Below, in pieces: positions 22,232 to 34,192 of a stretch of DNA of 64,000 nucleotides. Positions within the stretch are counted from its first letter, which is position 1. Every line of letters starts with the position of its first letter. The position numbers were made by a program, and so were the translations under genes. This DNA is from Sipunculus nudus (taxonomy: Eukaryota > Annelida > Sipuncula > Golfingiida > Sipunculidae), in contig CM049310.1 in assembly GCA_026874595.1 (NCBI GenBank), forward strand, positions 67,596,056-67,660,055. Reading direction: 5' to 3'. Below the pieces are notes generated by a model. It was not told the DNA's origin, did no database searches, and saw only the letters and a program-made list of their open reading frames with translations.

Positions 22232-24200
22232 GGCACAAATCGTAACCGCTGGACCTAGAACCTTGTAACTTGGGATTCTGAGAGGTCCATAAAAAATCTC
22301 CTTGGAAACCAGAAATTAGGTCTCTGTTACCCATATCCTTCGAGCTATGTGGCCCCAAAGTACCCCCCAGAAAAGTCAAAAATTTCATACAAAAACTTCA
22401 ATATCTCATTAACTACTTGACTGATGGTCATGATTTTTGGCATACATATTGATCATGAGATGTTACATCACTTCCTGCAGACTGGTGGCGCCACCTGTAT
22501 TTTTTCGATTTTTTACGAATTTTTTTCTCTATTTTTGAGACCTTTAAAAATGTGAACATCTGTTAACAAGGCACAAATCATTAAGACTGGACTTAGAATC
22601 TTAATTCTTGACACACTGAGAGGTCCATGAAAAATCTCCTTGGAAACCAGAAATTAGGTCTCTGTTACCCATATCCTTTGAGCTATGGGGCCCCAAAGTC
22701 CCCCCCAGAATAGTAAAAAATTTCATACAAAAACTTCAATATCTCAATAACTACATCACTGATGGTCTTCATTTTTGGCATACATATTGATCATGAGATG
22801 TTCGATCAGTTCCTGCAGACTGGTGGTGCCACCTGTACTGTTTGAGTTTTTACGATTTTTTCCTCTATTTTTGAGACCTTTGAGGATGCTGTCATCTGTT
22901 AGCGTGGCACAAATCGTAACAACTGGACCTAGAATCTTCATTTTTGACACACTGAGAGATCTATGAAAAGTCTCCATGGAAACCAGAAATTAGGTCTCTG
23001 TTACCCATATCCTTTGAGCTATGGGGCCCAAAATTACCCCCCAGAATAGTCAAAAATTTCATACAAAAACTTCAATATCTCATTAACTACATCACTGATG
23101 GTCATGATTTTCGACATACATATTGATCATGAGATGTTTCATCAGTTTGTGCAGACTGGTGGCGCCACCTGTATTTTTCAATGTTCACGAATTGTTTTCT
23201 CCATTTTTGAGACCTTTAAGGATGTAGTTATCTGTCAACAGGGTACAAATCGTAACGACTGGACCTAGAATCTTCGTTCTTGACACACAGGGAGACCCAT
23301 GATAAGTCTCCATGGAAACCTGAAATTTGGTCTCTGTTACCCATATCCTTTGAGCTATGGCACTCCAAAGTACAGCTCAGAATAATGGAAAATTTGATAC
23401 AAAAGCTAAAGTATCTGAACAACTAATGCAGAGATAACCATAATTGTTTGCATGGATATTGATCATGGAGTGTTTCATAAGTTTCTGCAGACTGGTGGCA
23501 CCACCTGTATTTGTTCGTTTTTTTTTACGAAATTTTTCTGTATTTTTGAGACCTTTAAAGATATGAACATCTGTTAACAGGGCACAAATCATAAAAACTG
23601 GACCAAGAATCTTCATTCTTGACACACAGGGAGACCCATGAAAAGTCTCCATGGAAACTTGAAATTAGGTCTCTGTTACCCATATTCTTTAAGCTGTATG
23701 GGTCCAAAATACCCCCCCCCCCCCCCAGAATAATGGAAAATTTGATACAAAAACTGCAGTATTTCAATAACTACAACACTGATGGTCATGATTTATGGCA
23801 TACAAATTGATCATGAGCTGTTCCATCAGTTTCTGCAGACTGGGTGTGCCACCTCTATTTTTTTTTCAAATTTTTACGAATTTTTTTTTTTTTTTTGAGA
23901 CCTTTAAAGATGTGGTTATCTGTCAACAGGGTACAAATCGCAACAACTGGACCTAGAATCTTCATTCTTGTCATGCAAGGAGGCCCATGAAAGGTGCCTG
24001 TGGAAACTTGAAATTAGGTCTCTGTTACCCATATCCTTCAAGCTATAGGACTCCGAAGTATCCCTCAGAATAATGGACAATTTGATACAAAAACTGAAGT
24101 ATCTGAACAACTAATGCAGAAATCACCATGATTTTTTGCATGGATATTGAACATTAAGTGTTTTTATTAGTTTCTGCAGAGTGGTGGAGCCACCTGAATT
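22232..24200 (+). repeat. Six-unit tandem array, ~338-bp period
   Basis: The anchor word GGCACAAATC or GGTACAAATC recurs at 22232, 22570, 22906, 23242, 23581 and 23930, so the spacing is 336-349 bp. Each unit has 'gaaattaggtctctgttac' and a box at or near GGTGGCGCCACCTGTAT. The open frames on the minus strand are by-products of the repeat and change with each unit. Confidence 0.85.
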
Positions 24201-24203
24201 TTT

Positions 24204-25368
24204 GTATCCGCCAAAACGAAGTTTTGCGGATACTATGTTTTTGACAGAGTTCCTCCGCCGCGGCGGCGTTCCTTTCCAGAGAGCTCCTCAGAGACTAATG
24301 GACCGATTTTTCCCAAACTTACACCTGTTATCGGGTCACATGTGAACTGGTGCCTAACCAATTTGCATTGACCTCTGACCTTTTCTCTCTATCCATTTGT
24401 GGGTCTGTTTCCACTCATAAACCCTCATATCTCGGGAACCGTTTGACCGATCAGGAAATAAAATTGATACAAATGTAGCCCTTGAATTGCTTATAACATA
24501 CACAAAAAATGGTGGCGCCACCTGTAACCATGTTTGCACAGTGTCCATCTGTTCATCTGCCTTGGGTTAAAATCACTCATATCTCTGCAGTGAATTGACT
24601 TATTCACCTGAAATTCGTCATGTGTACACATCCAGGATAGCTTTCTTGATTTTATGACAGGTGGCGCCACCTACGTTCACGTTCACGCTGATGACATCCA
24701 AGCTTATATCTTGGGAACCGTTTGACCGATCAGGAAATAAAATTTATACAAATGTAGCCTTTTGATAGCTCTGTAACATACACAAAAAATGGTGGCGCCA
24801 CCTGTAACAATGTTTGCACAGGGTCTGTCTGTTAGTCTGCCATGGCCTAAAATCACTCATTTCTCTGTAGTGGTTCGACATAACTGCCTAAATTTTTGCA
24901 GGTTTATACATCGTGGACAGCTTTCTTGATTTTATGACAGGTGGCGCCACCTACATTCTAGTTAACGCTGGACACATCCAAGCTCATATCTCAGGAACCA
25001 TTTGACCGATTGGGCCAAAATTGTGCATGTGTTTAGATCTCACATAGGTCTTTATCATACACAAAACTGGAGGGGTTACCTGCAAAGATTTTTGCACAGT
25101 GTTTGTCTGTTTGTCTGCCATGGGCAAAAATCACTCATATACATGTAGTGGTTTGACTTTTCTGCCTAAAATTTTGCAGGTTTATACAACTTGGACAGCT
25201 TTCTGGATTTGTGGAAGGTGGCACAACCTACATACACATTTAGGCTGCAGACATCCATGCTAATATGCAACATACCTCACTCTATTTCCCCTTGCCACTC
25301 AATCCATGCCTCACTATCCGATTTTGGCAGATACATGTAGTCACTTGTCGGTTACCTGTATTCTAGTT
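24204..25368 (+). mobile_element. Family II element nested in the family I-b array
   Basis: The head hairpin is GTATCCGCCAAAAC paired with GTTTTGCGGATAC (24204-24233). It has 279-280 bp internal units (anchors at about 24431, 24710 and 24990), each with GGTGGCGCCACC boxes. The tail is GGCAGATAC, a weak stem around TAGTCACTTGTCG, then TTCTAGTT. The left flank 'cacctgaattttt' and right flank 'acatttttctctatttttgag' restore an ordinary I-b unit. Confidence 0.75.
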
Positions 25369-25551
25369 TTAAAAGTTTACACATTTTTCTCTATTTTTGA
25401 GATATATAAATACAGACTAAATCTTGGCCTGTTGGTTAATCTGTTTGATGCTTCAGTTGAATGGGTATATACTACCATTCTGATGATAAAATTTCCTTTT
25501 GCGAATCTCTTCCCAGTCAGCTGAGCGTCATGACCCATGGGTCACTTGTTT

Positions 25552-27960
25552 CATCTGTCTATCTATAAAGTTTTGTGGATACTTTGTTTTTTACTTGGTT
25601 CCGCCGACGCATTCCTTTTTCGGAATAGACCTCTGAGACCACTGGACAGATTTTTCTGAAACTTTACACAATTATCAGGTCACATGTGAACTGGTGCCAA
25701 AATATTTTGTGTTGACCTCTGACCATTCCTCTCTCCAGTGCGTCCATCTGTGCGTCTGTTTTGACACATTATCCCACATATCTTCAGACTCATTTGACCA
25801 ATCAGGCTACACATTTTGCACAAATGTAGCCCTTGCATAGTTTAATAACATACATAAAAATTGGGCGCCACCTGCGAACCTTTTTGCACAGTGTACATCT
25901 GTTTATATGCCTTGGGATAAAATCACTCATATCTCTGCAGAGGTTTGACTAATCCTTCTAATATTTTGCATGTGTATTCATCCTGGATAGCCTCTTGATT
26001 TTATGACAGGTGGGGCCACCTACATTCACATTCAGGCTGCAGACATTCAGGCTTATATCCAGGGTTGGTTTTCTTTCAGAAGAAATGTATTTCTTCTGAG
26101 ACATTGGAAGAAATTGGAGGAAATGGGGTTTCCTCCACTTTCTTCCGGAACTATTGGATGAAAGTGGAATTTAGTGGACAGTAAGAATGATAGTGTGATT
26201 TACAAAAAACAAAACAAATATTTGAACTATTTTTATTTCTTTTGAATAAAATAAAACAATATGACTTTTAATCAGTGTACAGGTCAATGCTCTGATTAAT
26301 CTTAATATAATTCTGTTAGTTTTATTCTAATAGTATTGCCAAAATTGCAGCTGATTGTTGTATTTAAACTATTTAAGTATGTAGTGATGCATAGTATATG
26401 TTGACATGTTAATTAACAAAAGATTCTTGTTTAAATGTCTGCTTGTATTCACATGTCAGTTAGAGGCAGTTTTCTGTATTTGCATTTAGTTCCTACCAAA
26501 TTTGTGTAACTCAGCAGTGTTACCTTTGTATGATAGAGAATTACAAATTGACATACTACAATTTTCTCATCTTGTATCATAACAGTCAAGTGCAAAGCTG
26601 CCAAAAGGCCAAGGTGCATGCAGTGCTGCATACTCATTCACTGACTAGGGTAGAATCTTAATAGTATGCAAACTGCACTTCCTACAAAATATAACACAAT
26701 TAATAGCTTGCTTGTGTATGACTTAACAATATGAATATCCTGTGTGATATTACACTATGAATAATCAGTGATCACCAGTTTGAACATATAATTATCACTC
26801 ATTTAGAATTATGCATCTCACCAATAATTTGTGTAAATTCTGTTGTTAATCACAGTGGAGTATCATCAGTACCTGTCAGTATTCTATATCCAAGTTACCA
26901 TTAAGCATGTGATAGCAAAACACCAATTTTCTCAGCCCTGCAAACACCAAGTCTATTCCTGAGCTTGTTGTGGATTATGCAAAAACTAGGAAATACCTAA
27001 AAATATGAGAAACCCTATCTCTGTACAAGTGTATCTGCTAGTTATATAACAAGGAGCAGTGTGACCGTTTGATTAGTATAGTGGATGAAACCCTGTTAAT
27101 TATGACATGGCTTATCCATACCCTGTCTCCCTGTTCAGTCAGGGGTAACTGGAGTGAAGCTGCACTTTTTTCAGTAATCACCTGGTAATCATTGGATAAT
27201 TCACTGGACAAAACCTGTGGCAATTGATTTTTAATTGTCCCACCTGAACTGAATAACTTGAAACAACATGAGGCATATTTGTCTAACTAAATTAAACTAA
27301 TAGTCATACATTCTAAGATAACACTATATATTAATATTAAACTCAGTTATAAGATGGAACAGATTATGTTTAAGCAGAAATAAAGCTGAAAATTTATTAT
27401 TTTTATATATTCTCACATGAAATTTGAAAGTTTCTTCCAGAAGAAATGGAGGAAACTATTTCTTCCGAGCCGGAAATTTCTGGAAGTTTCCAAGGAAGAA
27501 ACCACCTCTCGGATGAAATTGCCAACCCTCTATCTCAGAACTGCTTTGAAGTATTTCCTGAGATTTTGCATGTGTATAGATCTCACATAGCTCTTTATCA
27601 TACGCAAAACTGGTGGCGTCACCTGCAACCATTTTTGCACAGCTTCTGTCTGTTTGTCTGCCGTGGGATAAAATCACTCCTATCTCAGGAGTGGTTTGAC
27701 TTATCTGCCTAAAATTTTGCATGTATATACATCTTGGAGAGCTTTCTGGATTTTGTGGCAGGTTGCGCCTCCTACTTTCACGTTCAGGCTGCACACATCC
27801 AAGCTTATATCTCAGGAATGGTTTGACATATCCTCCTGAAATTTTGCATGTTTATAGATCTACATAGCTCTTTATCATATGCAAAACAGATGGAGCCACC
27901 CGTCCCACTCTGATTTCAGTGGATACAAGTAGTCACTTGTCGACTACCCGTATTCTAGTT
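25552..27960 (+). mobile_element. Family II element, diverged, split by another element
   Basis: The damaged head has TTTTGTGGATAC near 25570. 280-bp type units follow (about 25700-26059 and 27531-27900). A clear tail at 27915-27960 has GTGGATACAAGTAGTC, ACTTGTCGACTAC and CCGTATTCTAGTT. The element at 26060-27530 sits in the middle of one unit. Confidence 0.65.
26060..27530. mobile_element. Inverted-repeat element with CAGGGTTGG ends
   Basis: It starts CAGGGTTGG and ends CCAACCCTC. Both subterminal zones hold repeated TTTCTTCC-GAAGAAA palindromes (26078-26150 and 27430-27500). TATC occurs just outside both ends (26056-26059 and 27531-27534), and the joined flanks restore 'cttatatctcag' of family II. 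CAGGGTTGG ends occur in hAT-like MITEs, but the duplication here looks shorter than 8 bp, so the class is uncertain. No transposase is seen in its 1,471 bp. Confidence 0.6.
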
Positions 27961-28410
27961 ATAAACTTTTTTTCTTGTTAGCACTTTTAAATTAAATTTC
28001 ATATCCTGTATGTATATGCAAAGGTTTTGTAACTCTCATCACCCCCCCCCCCCCCCCCCCCCCCATTGAGTCCTTGCACCTGAGCACTGGGGACAATAGT
28101 TTTTATTGCAACTGCATAAAATTTAATTAATAAAGAAAATATATACACAGGTACAGAGGTATTGTACCTCCCATCATTAACCCCCCCCCCCCCCTTTGCA
28201 CCAACCATCAGGTCCTTCAACCTGTTGAGTGGGATGTTGTGGCAACTTGTCAGATCACAAAATATTACTTGCAAATATGTTTTCAATCATATCAACCAAC
28301 CAGGCCTATATTACCTCTTCTTCTCAGACTTTATTTCAATTTGATATCATTTTAGATTTTTACCTTCAAGGTCTACTTCAGCTGAACACAGTGACCCATT
28401 GGTCCCTTAT
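27961..28410 (+). repeat. Family I 3' fragment with long C-runs
   Basis: The body text is related to 4620-5060. It has 23 Cs at 28042-28064 and 14 Cs at 28181-28194, and ends in a family I tail (CAGCTGAACACAGTGACCCA, then GGTCCCTTAT). Confidence 0.55.
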
Positions 28411-29210
28411 ATAAGTCTGTGATGGCTGTACCATGGGCACTTGCTGTTTCCTTTAACTACAGGGCTTCGTTTACAGACCTCAGGGTGTGTTGTGCTCATC
28501 AGATTAAACATGAACCATGTATACATGCTTGTATGACCTTACTGAAATAGTCACACCATACACTGATCATTTTAGGACCACCTGGAGGCTGTGTGCCACT
28601 CTTTTTCCTTCAGTGCTTGAGTATTTGTGAGTTGTGACTGGTATTCTGAATGGGACTCCTCTCTAATGTGCCTGACTTTTCCTGCCACCTGGTGTCAGTT
28701 ATCAACACTAATTGGTCACCACACAAGGAGCATTTTGCTTTGGTGATGTGTGACTGCTGGGTCTTCCTTGTCATAATGAGAGCGATTTGTCAACATCCTA
28801 CCTGTCATCAATCAATAAAAATGATGTATATGATTACCAAAAGGTCATGCTGCAGCTGATAACCAGTGTTAGCAACTACACAGAATATTTCATTAGATGT
28901 GACAGGTTAACTACATGATGCTGGATGATAAGAATTTCCTACATCTGCCCCTCCTTGCGTTGTCAAGGATTTGAATTTTCTTGTTAAAGATTGGTTTATC
29001 CATCTTGTCTCATATGAATAGATACTGAATGAATACTTTATACAGTATGTGTTTGCTGATGTTTATGTGCTTAAATTAAGCAATTTTAGTTAACTTTAAT
29101 GCTTTCATTAAAACATGGTATCATATTATATAGTAAAGGGTCACTTGATTGACTGTAATATTATATGATATTGAGCAATTTATTCCTGTCACTATCTGTG
29201 TTTGCTGAAA
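28411..29210 (+). other. ABL intron 1, sequence without recognised repeats
   Basis: I see no gene, repeat end or motif cluster here. One frame of 69 codons (28650-28859) is open but has no recognisable feature. Confidence 0.4.
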
Positions 29211-29211
29211 C

Positions 29212-30113
29212 AAATTTTGTAGATACTCCACATGGTTTCACTGCCTCCGCCACCATGTTGTTTACAGAGAACGCCCTTTGACAGATCTTTCTGAAACTTG
29301 GTATCATGGTAGGGTCACCAGTGAACTGGTGCCTAACAAATGTTGGTTGCCCACCTTTAGATCTATTGCATGATATGAATCTGTATTTTTTTTACATATT
29401 AGGATGTATCTCAGGAATGGTTCAATGTAAAGAGATGAAATTATTTAAGTCCATAGATCTTGGATAATTTTATCTTTTATTCAAGACTTGTGGCACCATC
29501 TGCAGTCATTTTCACATGGCCTCCATCTGTGTGATTGCTTTGGGTGAAAATCATTAATATCCCAGGATCAGTTCACTGTAAGAGCCTGAAATTTTGGATG
29601 TTCATATATCTTAAATAGCTTTCTGGTACTCATGATAGGTTATGCCACCAACAATCGCGTAATCATAGAATACATCTTTGCATATATCTCTGATTATCTC
29701 AGGATTAATTTGATGTATCCTTCTGAAATTTTGCCTGTCAAAAGATCCTTGATACTTCAATCTCATTAACAAGCCCCATGGCATCACCTGCAGTCAATTT
29801 CACTTTGCAAAAATGATTGATAGCTTTTATTTTATACACAAGACTGGTGATGCCATTGACAATAATTATTTTAGTTTCAATTGTCCATGTCTTTTGGGTA
29901 CTCTAGCATCAGAGAGATGGCATGAATTCGGAGGGCTGTCACATCAGGAGACATTCCACGCCATACAATTTGGAGGGCTGTCACATCAGGAGACATTCCA
30001 CGCCTTACAAATTGGAGGGCTGTCACATCAGGAAACAATCCACGCCATACTTTATCCATGCCCCTGTGATTCTGTGGATACATGAAGTTACTTGTCCACT
30101 GTCATATTCTAGT
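29212..30113 (+). mobile_element. Family II element, old copy next to exon 2
   Basis: The worn head (TTTTGTAGATACTCC at about 29215, then CCTCCGCCACC) is followed by degenerate 280-bp type units. The tail is CTGTGGATACATGAAGT, ACTTGTCCACTGTC, ATTCTAGT at 30070-30113. It ends only 92 bp before the ABL exon 2 acceptor. Confidence 0.6.
29930..30051 (+). repeat. 42-bp minisatellite (about 2.9 units)
   Basis: Units start GGAGGGCTGTCACATCAGGA at 29930, 29972 and 30014, exactly 42 bp apart, with only a few differences. Because 42 is divisible by three, all frames are open through it, but there is no sign that it is translated. It lies 155 bp upstream of exon 2. Confidence 0.9.
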
Positions 30114-30205
30114 ATATATTTAAGGTACATGCTTACTAATGAAGTACTGCAATATCACTTTTACAACCAAAGTAATCAGATGTTTTTGTGTTTACTTTTT
30201 TACAG

Positions 30206-30361
30206 AACTTCTTGAGGGTCGTCATCCACCCGATGTGCTGGGTACACGATGGATGTCGAAAGAAAACTTACTTAGTGAAACAGAGGAGGATGATCCCAAC
30301 CTGTTCGTTGCTCTGTACGAGTTCCAGGCTGGGGGCGAGAACCAGCTCAGCCTCAACAAAG
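30206..30361 (+). CDS. ABL1: ABL tyrosine kinase, exon 2 (linker and start of SH3)
   Basis: This 156-bp exon lies between the acceptor TTTTTTACAG (ends 30205) and the donor G|GTATGT (from 30362). It starts and ends in phase 1, like human ABL1 exon 2 (174 bp). Joined to exon 1 it gives Glu47, residues 48-98 and the first base of Gly99. Residues 61-69 are RWMSKENLL, the conserved N-cap linker that carries regulatory contacts in ABL. The SH3 domain begins at about residue 79 with [17 protein letters not shown], which includes the ALYEF (ALYDF) ligand-binding motif. The exon stops at Lys98/Gly99 inside the SH3 domain; the rest, SH2 and kinase, must lie on later exons. The SH3 resembles the Drosophila ABL sequence more than the vertebrate one ([11 protein letters not shown]). 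Confidence 0.93.
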
Positions 30362-30564
30362 GTATGTTCTCTACCCTCACTCAGATTCATAAATGTACTG
30401 TAATCGAGGTAATGAGTGGCCTGAGCGCTCTAAAAATTAAATATGCATTCTGACGTCAGCTGTTATTTGCCCAAAAGCTAACAGGGTTTCCATGTGTAAA
30501 TAAAGCAAACAAAAGTTCACGTTGCCTGGAAGGTGCTGGCAGGTTTCAAACTTGGGCACTTTTC
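30362..30564 (+). other. Start of ABL intron 2
   Basis: The intron begins with the donor GTATGT. The exon 2 frame stays open to a stop near 30453, but there is no evidence that this is translated. Confidence 0.5.
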
Positions 30565-31755
30565 AGCTCAGCTGACTGATGTCATCTGAGGTATAGCAAT
30601 CACTCTTTGTCCCTTGTCTGTCTGTCTGTCCATCTGTCATGCCTTCCAGTTGTCCTGCTATCTGTCCATTTACAGGGCACAATTCGTAACCGTTAGACTT
30701 AGAAACTTCTTACTGTACATCCAGGGAGGTCCTTGGCAAATCTCCTTTGAAACATGAAATTAGGTCATTGTGACCTATGTCATGCGACCTATAGCAAAAA
30801 GACGTCATATGAGCACCCTAGTGTCATATGGATACAAATGGTATCTTTTAGGCTTAGAATATTCTAATGCAATATCCAGGGAGGTTCTGGGCAAATCTTC
30901 TTGGAAAGCTGAAATTCGGCATGTTCTGTACGCAATCTTGGCGCAGTTTTTAGCGAACCTGTGAGCTTATGCGATGGCGCAGCGTCAGCCGTCTGCCATC
31001 CACCGTCCAGGGCTGGCTTTTTGCCGTCCATGGTTGTAAGTCAGAAACCGTCGGAGCTAGCAGCTCCATATTACATGTAAGAATTAGTCACATGTGAAAC
31101 TTGGTGCCCTGTAGCTTATATTTGGGTATCTGTATTAATTTAGATTTTATAGAGAAAAAGCTTAAAAACCTTTAAAAATCTTCTTCTCTGAAACTGTCCA
31201 GCCAAATAGTCCTATATTTCACAGAAATGATCCCTGGAACAATCTCTCTCAAGTTTGTTCGAATGGTTCCAGTTCAGAGATTTTTGGCCAAGTTACAGGA
31301 GGTTGAACTTAGTCATCTGTCCAAAAAAGCACACTAAAATTAAAATCTCAGAAACGGCTAAAGTTGTAATCACCAAATTTAATACCAATGTTTGTCACAT
31401 ATGTCATATCTGATTTTGAGGTATTGGTGGCGCCACCTACATTGATGTGTTTTTTATAAGCGAAAATGTAATTTTAAACTCTTCTAGCTTATACACTGAT
31501 TTATGATGAAACTGTTAAGCTGATTGGTTAAAACTTTACAAGAATTATTCTATGGCAGGGTTCTGCCAGTTTATAAGAATAGATTGGGTAAATACAGTTT
31601 TACAAAAAAAATTGTAGCCAATTGAAAAAGGCTTTCTGTATTTGAAAACAGGTTTGACAACATGCTGACTTTCAGCTGCCAAGTCAAGAGGTCACTCAGT
31701 ACAAACAGGTGGGGTCCAGACATCACCATGGTAACTGACCTGGCTCTGGGGGGGT

Positions 31756-31815
31756 GTCTAGACAATGTGTCTAGACATCTAGACACAGCGTCTAGATGTC
31801 TAGACACAATGTTTA
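31756..31815. promoter_or_regulatory. Cluster of GTCTAGAC palindromes
   Basis: GTCTAGAC occurs at 31756-31763, 31769-31776 and 31798-31805, with near copies at 31779-31785 and 31790-31797. GTCTAGAC is the optimal palindromic SMAD3/SMAD4 binding element known from vertebrates. Whether it is bound here is unknown. The cluster is also a set of overlapping inverted repeats and could simply be a structure-prone minisatellite. Confidence 0.4.
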
Positions 31816-31884
31816 GATGCAGAATTCCCACTTTATTGGAACTATATCTTTTAACTGTTTGAAAAACTTGGTTTGCATTTTAAG

Positions 31885-32630
31885 CGAATTGGGTTTATCA
31901 TCAGGTTACATGTGAACTGCTGCGCCCTCATTTTTGGTTGACCTCTGACCTTTCCTCCCTGCCCAGAGTCCATTTGTGTGTCTGTTTCCACACATAAACC
32001 CGCATATCTCGGGAACTGTTTGACCGATCAGGCTAAAATTTTGCACAAATGTAGCCCTTTGATAGCTTTATAACATACACTAAAATGGTGGCGCCACCTG
32101 CAACCATTTTTGCACAGCGTCCATCTGTTCTTCTGCCTTGGGATAATATCATTCATCACCTGAACAGCTTTCTCGATTTTATGACAGGTGGCGCCACCTA
32201 CATTCACGTTTACTATGCAGACATCCAAGCTCATATCTCAGGAACCTATGACCGATTGGGCCAAAATTTTGCATGTGTATAGATCTCACATAGCTCTTCA
32301 TCATAAGCAAAATTGGTGGCGCCACCTGCAACCACTTATGAACACCATCCATCTGTTCATCTGCCTTGGGATAAAATCACTCATATCTCAGCAGTGGTTT
32401 GACTTATCCACCTGAAATTTTGCAGGTTTATACATCCTGGACAATTTTCTCAATTTTATGACAGGTGGCACCACCTACATTCACTTTTACGCTGCAGACA
32501 TCCAAGCTAATATGCAACACACCTCACTCTATTCCCCTTGCCACTTAATCCATGCCTCAATTCACCCGTCCCACTCTGATTTCTGCGGATACACATAGTC
32601 GCTTGTGGACTACCCATATTATTCTAGTTT
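31885..32630 (+). mobile_element. Family II element, 3' half
   Basis: Units anchored on 'gggaactgtttgaccgatca' occur near 32008 and 32237, with several GGTGGCGCCACC boxes. The tail at 32584-32630 has TGCGGATACACATAGTCG, CTTGTGGACTAC and ATTCTAGTT. The head is absent. Confidence 0.65.
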
Positions 32631-32797
32631 AAAAATGTCCTAGTCTGAAACTTGCAGGTCCAAAATGTCCATTTTGCTGAAATCATAATGACTAAGGTAG
32701 ATATACAGGACTTAAAAGGATCAATATTAAATTTTAAAAATAAACCATTCATACTCCCAAACTTTGACAGGTTCGCATTAGGCCTGTAGGCCTTGTT

Positions 32798-33552
32798 TAT
32801 TATGTGAGAGCTCTCTGTAGAGCAAAGGATCAGCTCTGTGACTCACGGTGTATACTTTAACCTACCACGCATTACAAAGATAAGAAGAAAAACCAAGAAG
32901 GCCATCCATGCAATATTTAAGTCTCATTTAGACTTTAATTATGGACTTCTTGTTAATGTAACTGACAGGGCATTACATCACCTTCAAATAGCTCAGAACA
33001 ATGCTGCTCGACTGATAACTGGCACAAAACGAAGTGATCACATCACCCCAGTGCTATACCAACTCCACGGGCTGCCCATGAACAGCGCATGGAATACAAA
33101 ATTCTGACCACTGTACAAAAATCCCTTCATGCAATGAATGCCCTGCTTTATATGGAAGAAATGCTGTGTATCATCCTTGAGGAGAACTCAGATCATCCTC
33201 AGATCAGTGGAAACTGGCTGTACCCTGAGTGTCACGCCAGTATGGGGATCGAATTTTCTCTGTGTTTGGTGCTAAACTATGGAACACATAGCCTGCAGAC
33301 ATCAGGAGTCCAATGAGTCATGACATTTTTAAAAAGAAGCTTGAGACATTTCTTTTTAAAGAAGCTTATATTTAGTCATTCATTTCACCAAGTGAACCAC
33401 ATTTCAGTGTATTTTAATCAGCTGATAATCTTTTATGTATTTAATGACGTATTTACTATGAACTGTTTGATCTTTTAGTCCTGTATAGCACATTGAAACA
33501 TATGTATGATTGCATTTTATCAATGAATAAACTATTATTATTATTATTATTA
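32798..33552 (+). mobile_element. CR1-like non-LTR retrotransposon, 3' end (broken)
   Basis: The frame from 32838 encodes the end of a reverse transcriptase ORF: a sequence like LQIAQNNAARLITGTK is followed by SDHITPVLYQLHGLP, as in CR1/L2-type LINEs. A frameshift near 33080 moves it to another frame, and the C-terminal part resumes with FGAKLW and then FKKKLETFLFK before a stop at about 33373. The 3' untranslated part ends in (ATT)n at 33531-33552, the usual tail of this group. It is 5'-truncated and inactive, and is the only recognisable transposon protein in the window. Confidence 0.8.
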
Positions 33553-34192
33553 CCTATATTCTGCAACCTATAGGAAAAAGATGTCAAATGTGCACAGTGA
33601 ATGTCAGATGGGCACAAATTGTATCTGTTAGGCCTAGAATCTTCTAAGGCAGTATCCAGGGTGGTTTTGGGTTCTGAGGTTACCTGAAATTAAGTCATGT
33701 TGACCTATATTCTGTGAAAAACAGGCCAAAACAAGATTTTGAGCACCCAGACAGTCAGACTGGGAACAAATTGTATCCGTTAGGCTTAGAATTTTCTTCA
33801 GGTCTCGAATCCATTGCAAATGTCATTTGAGCAACTTGATTGTCAAATAGGCACAAACTGCATATGCTTGCCTAGAATCTTCTTACACAGCATCCAGGGA
33901 GGGTCTGGACAAAATGCCTTCAAAACCTGAAATTAGGTCATGGTGACCTATATTATGCAAGCTATGGACCAAAAACCAAAGCCCCCATACAGACAGGGTA
34001 GAAATTTATCAGCTGAAATTAGGTCATGGTAATCTATATTTTATGAGCTACTTACAATCAACATGATTCTGAACACCCAAAAGTCACACAGGGCACAAAA
34101 CTTAACTGCTGGAACTACAACCTATTGTAAAATCCAGGGAGGTCCTTGGCAAGTCTCCATTGAATCTTGAAATTAGGTCACTGTGACATATA
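33553..34192 (+). repeat. Family I-b array units, degenerate
   Basis: Units of about 130-190 bp share 'gaaattaggtcatggtgac' and 'ctatattctgtgagc'-like text. They continue the I-b element interrupted by the LINE fragment. Confidence 0.5.

Larger units (their letters stand above)
22147..25551 (+). mobile_element. Family I-b element, full length, carrying a nested family II element
   Basis: The head TAGCTCAGCTGAC / GTCATCTGAGCTA is followed by GTCCGTCTGTCC units and the I-b text ('gcgatcactctttgtccg'). The tail at 25518-25551 has CAGCTGAGC, the palindrome GACCCATGGGTC and ACTTGTTT. The body is a six-unit tandem array (22232-24200). A family II element is inserted at 24204-25368. It shares head and tail with family I but has a different interior. 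Confidence 0.7.
30953..32797 (+). mobile_element. Family V element with family II material inside
   Basis: The head GCGAACCTGTGAGC is next to TTTTTA at 30953. The tail at 32767-32797 has ACAGGTTCGC, the hairpin AGGCCT-GT-AGGCCT and TTGTT. The head and the tail box are perfect reverse complements over 10 bp. It contains a GGTGGCGCCACCTACATT box (31426). The second half (about 31885-32630) is the 3' half of a family II element. Confidence 0.65.

Noticed and set aside
22146-24110. Series of similar minus-strand frames
   Set aside because: They are reverse-strand readings of the 338-bp array; lengths and frames vary from unit to unit.
27456-27794. 112-codon frame on the minus strand
   Set aside because: It crosses the junction of the CAGGGTTGG element and family II, so it is composite and cannot be an ancestral gene.
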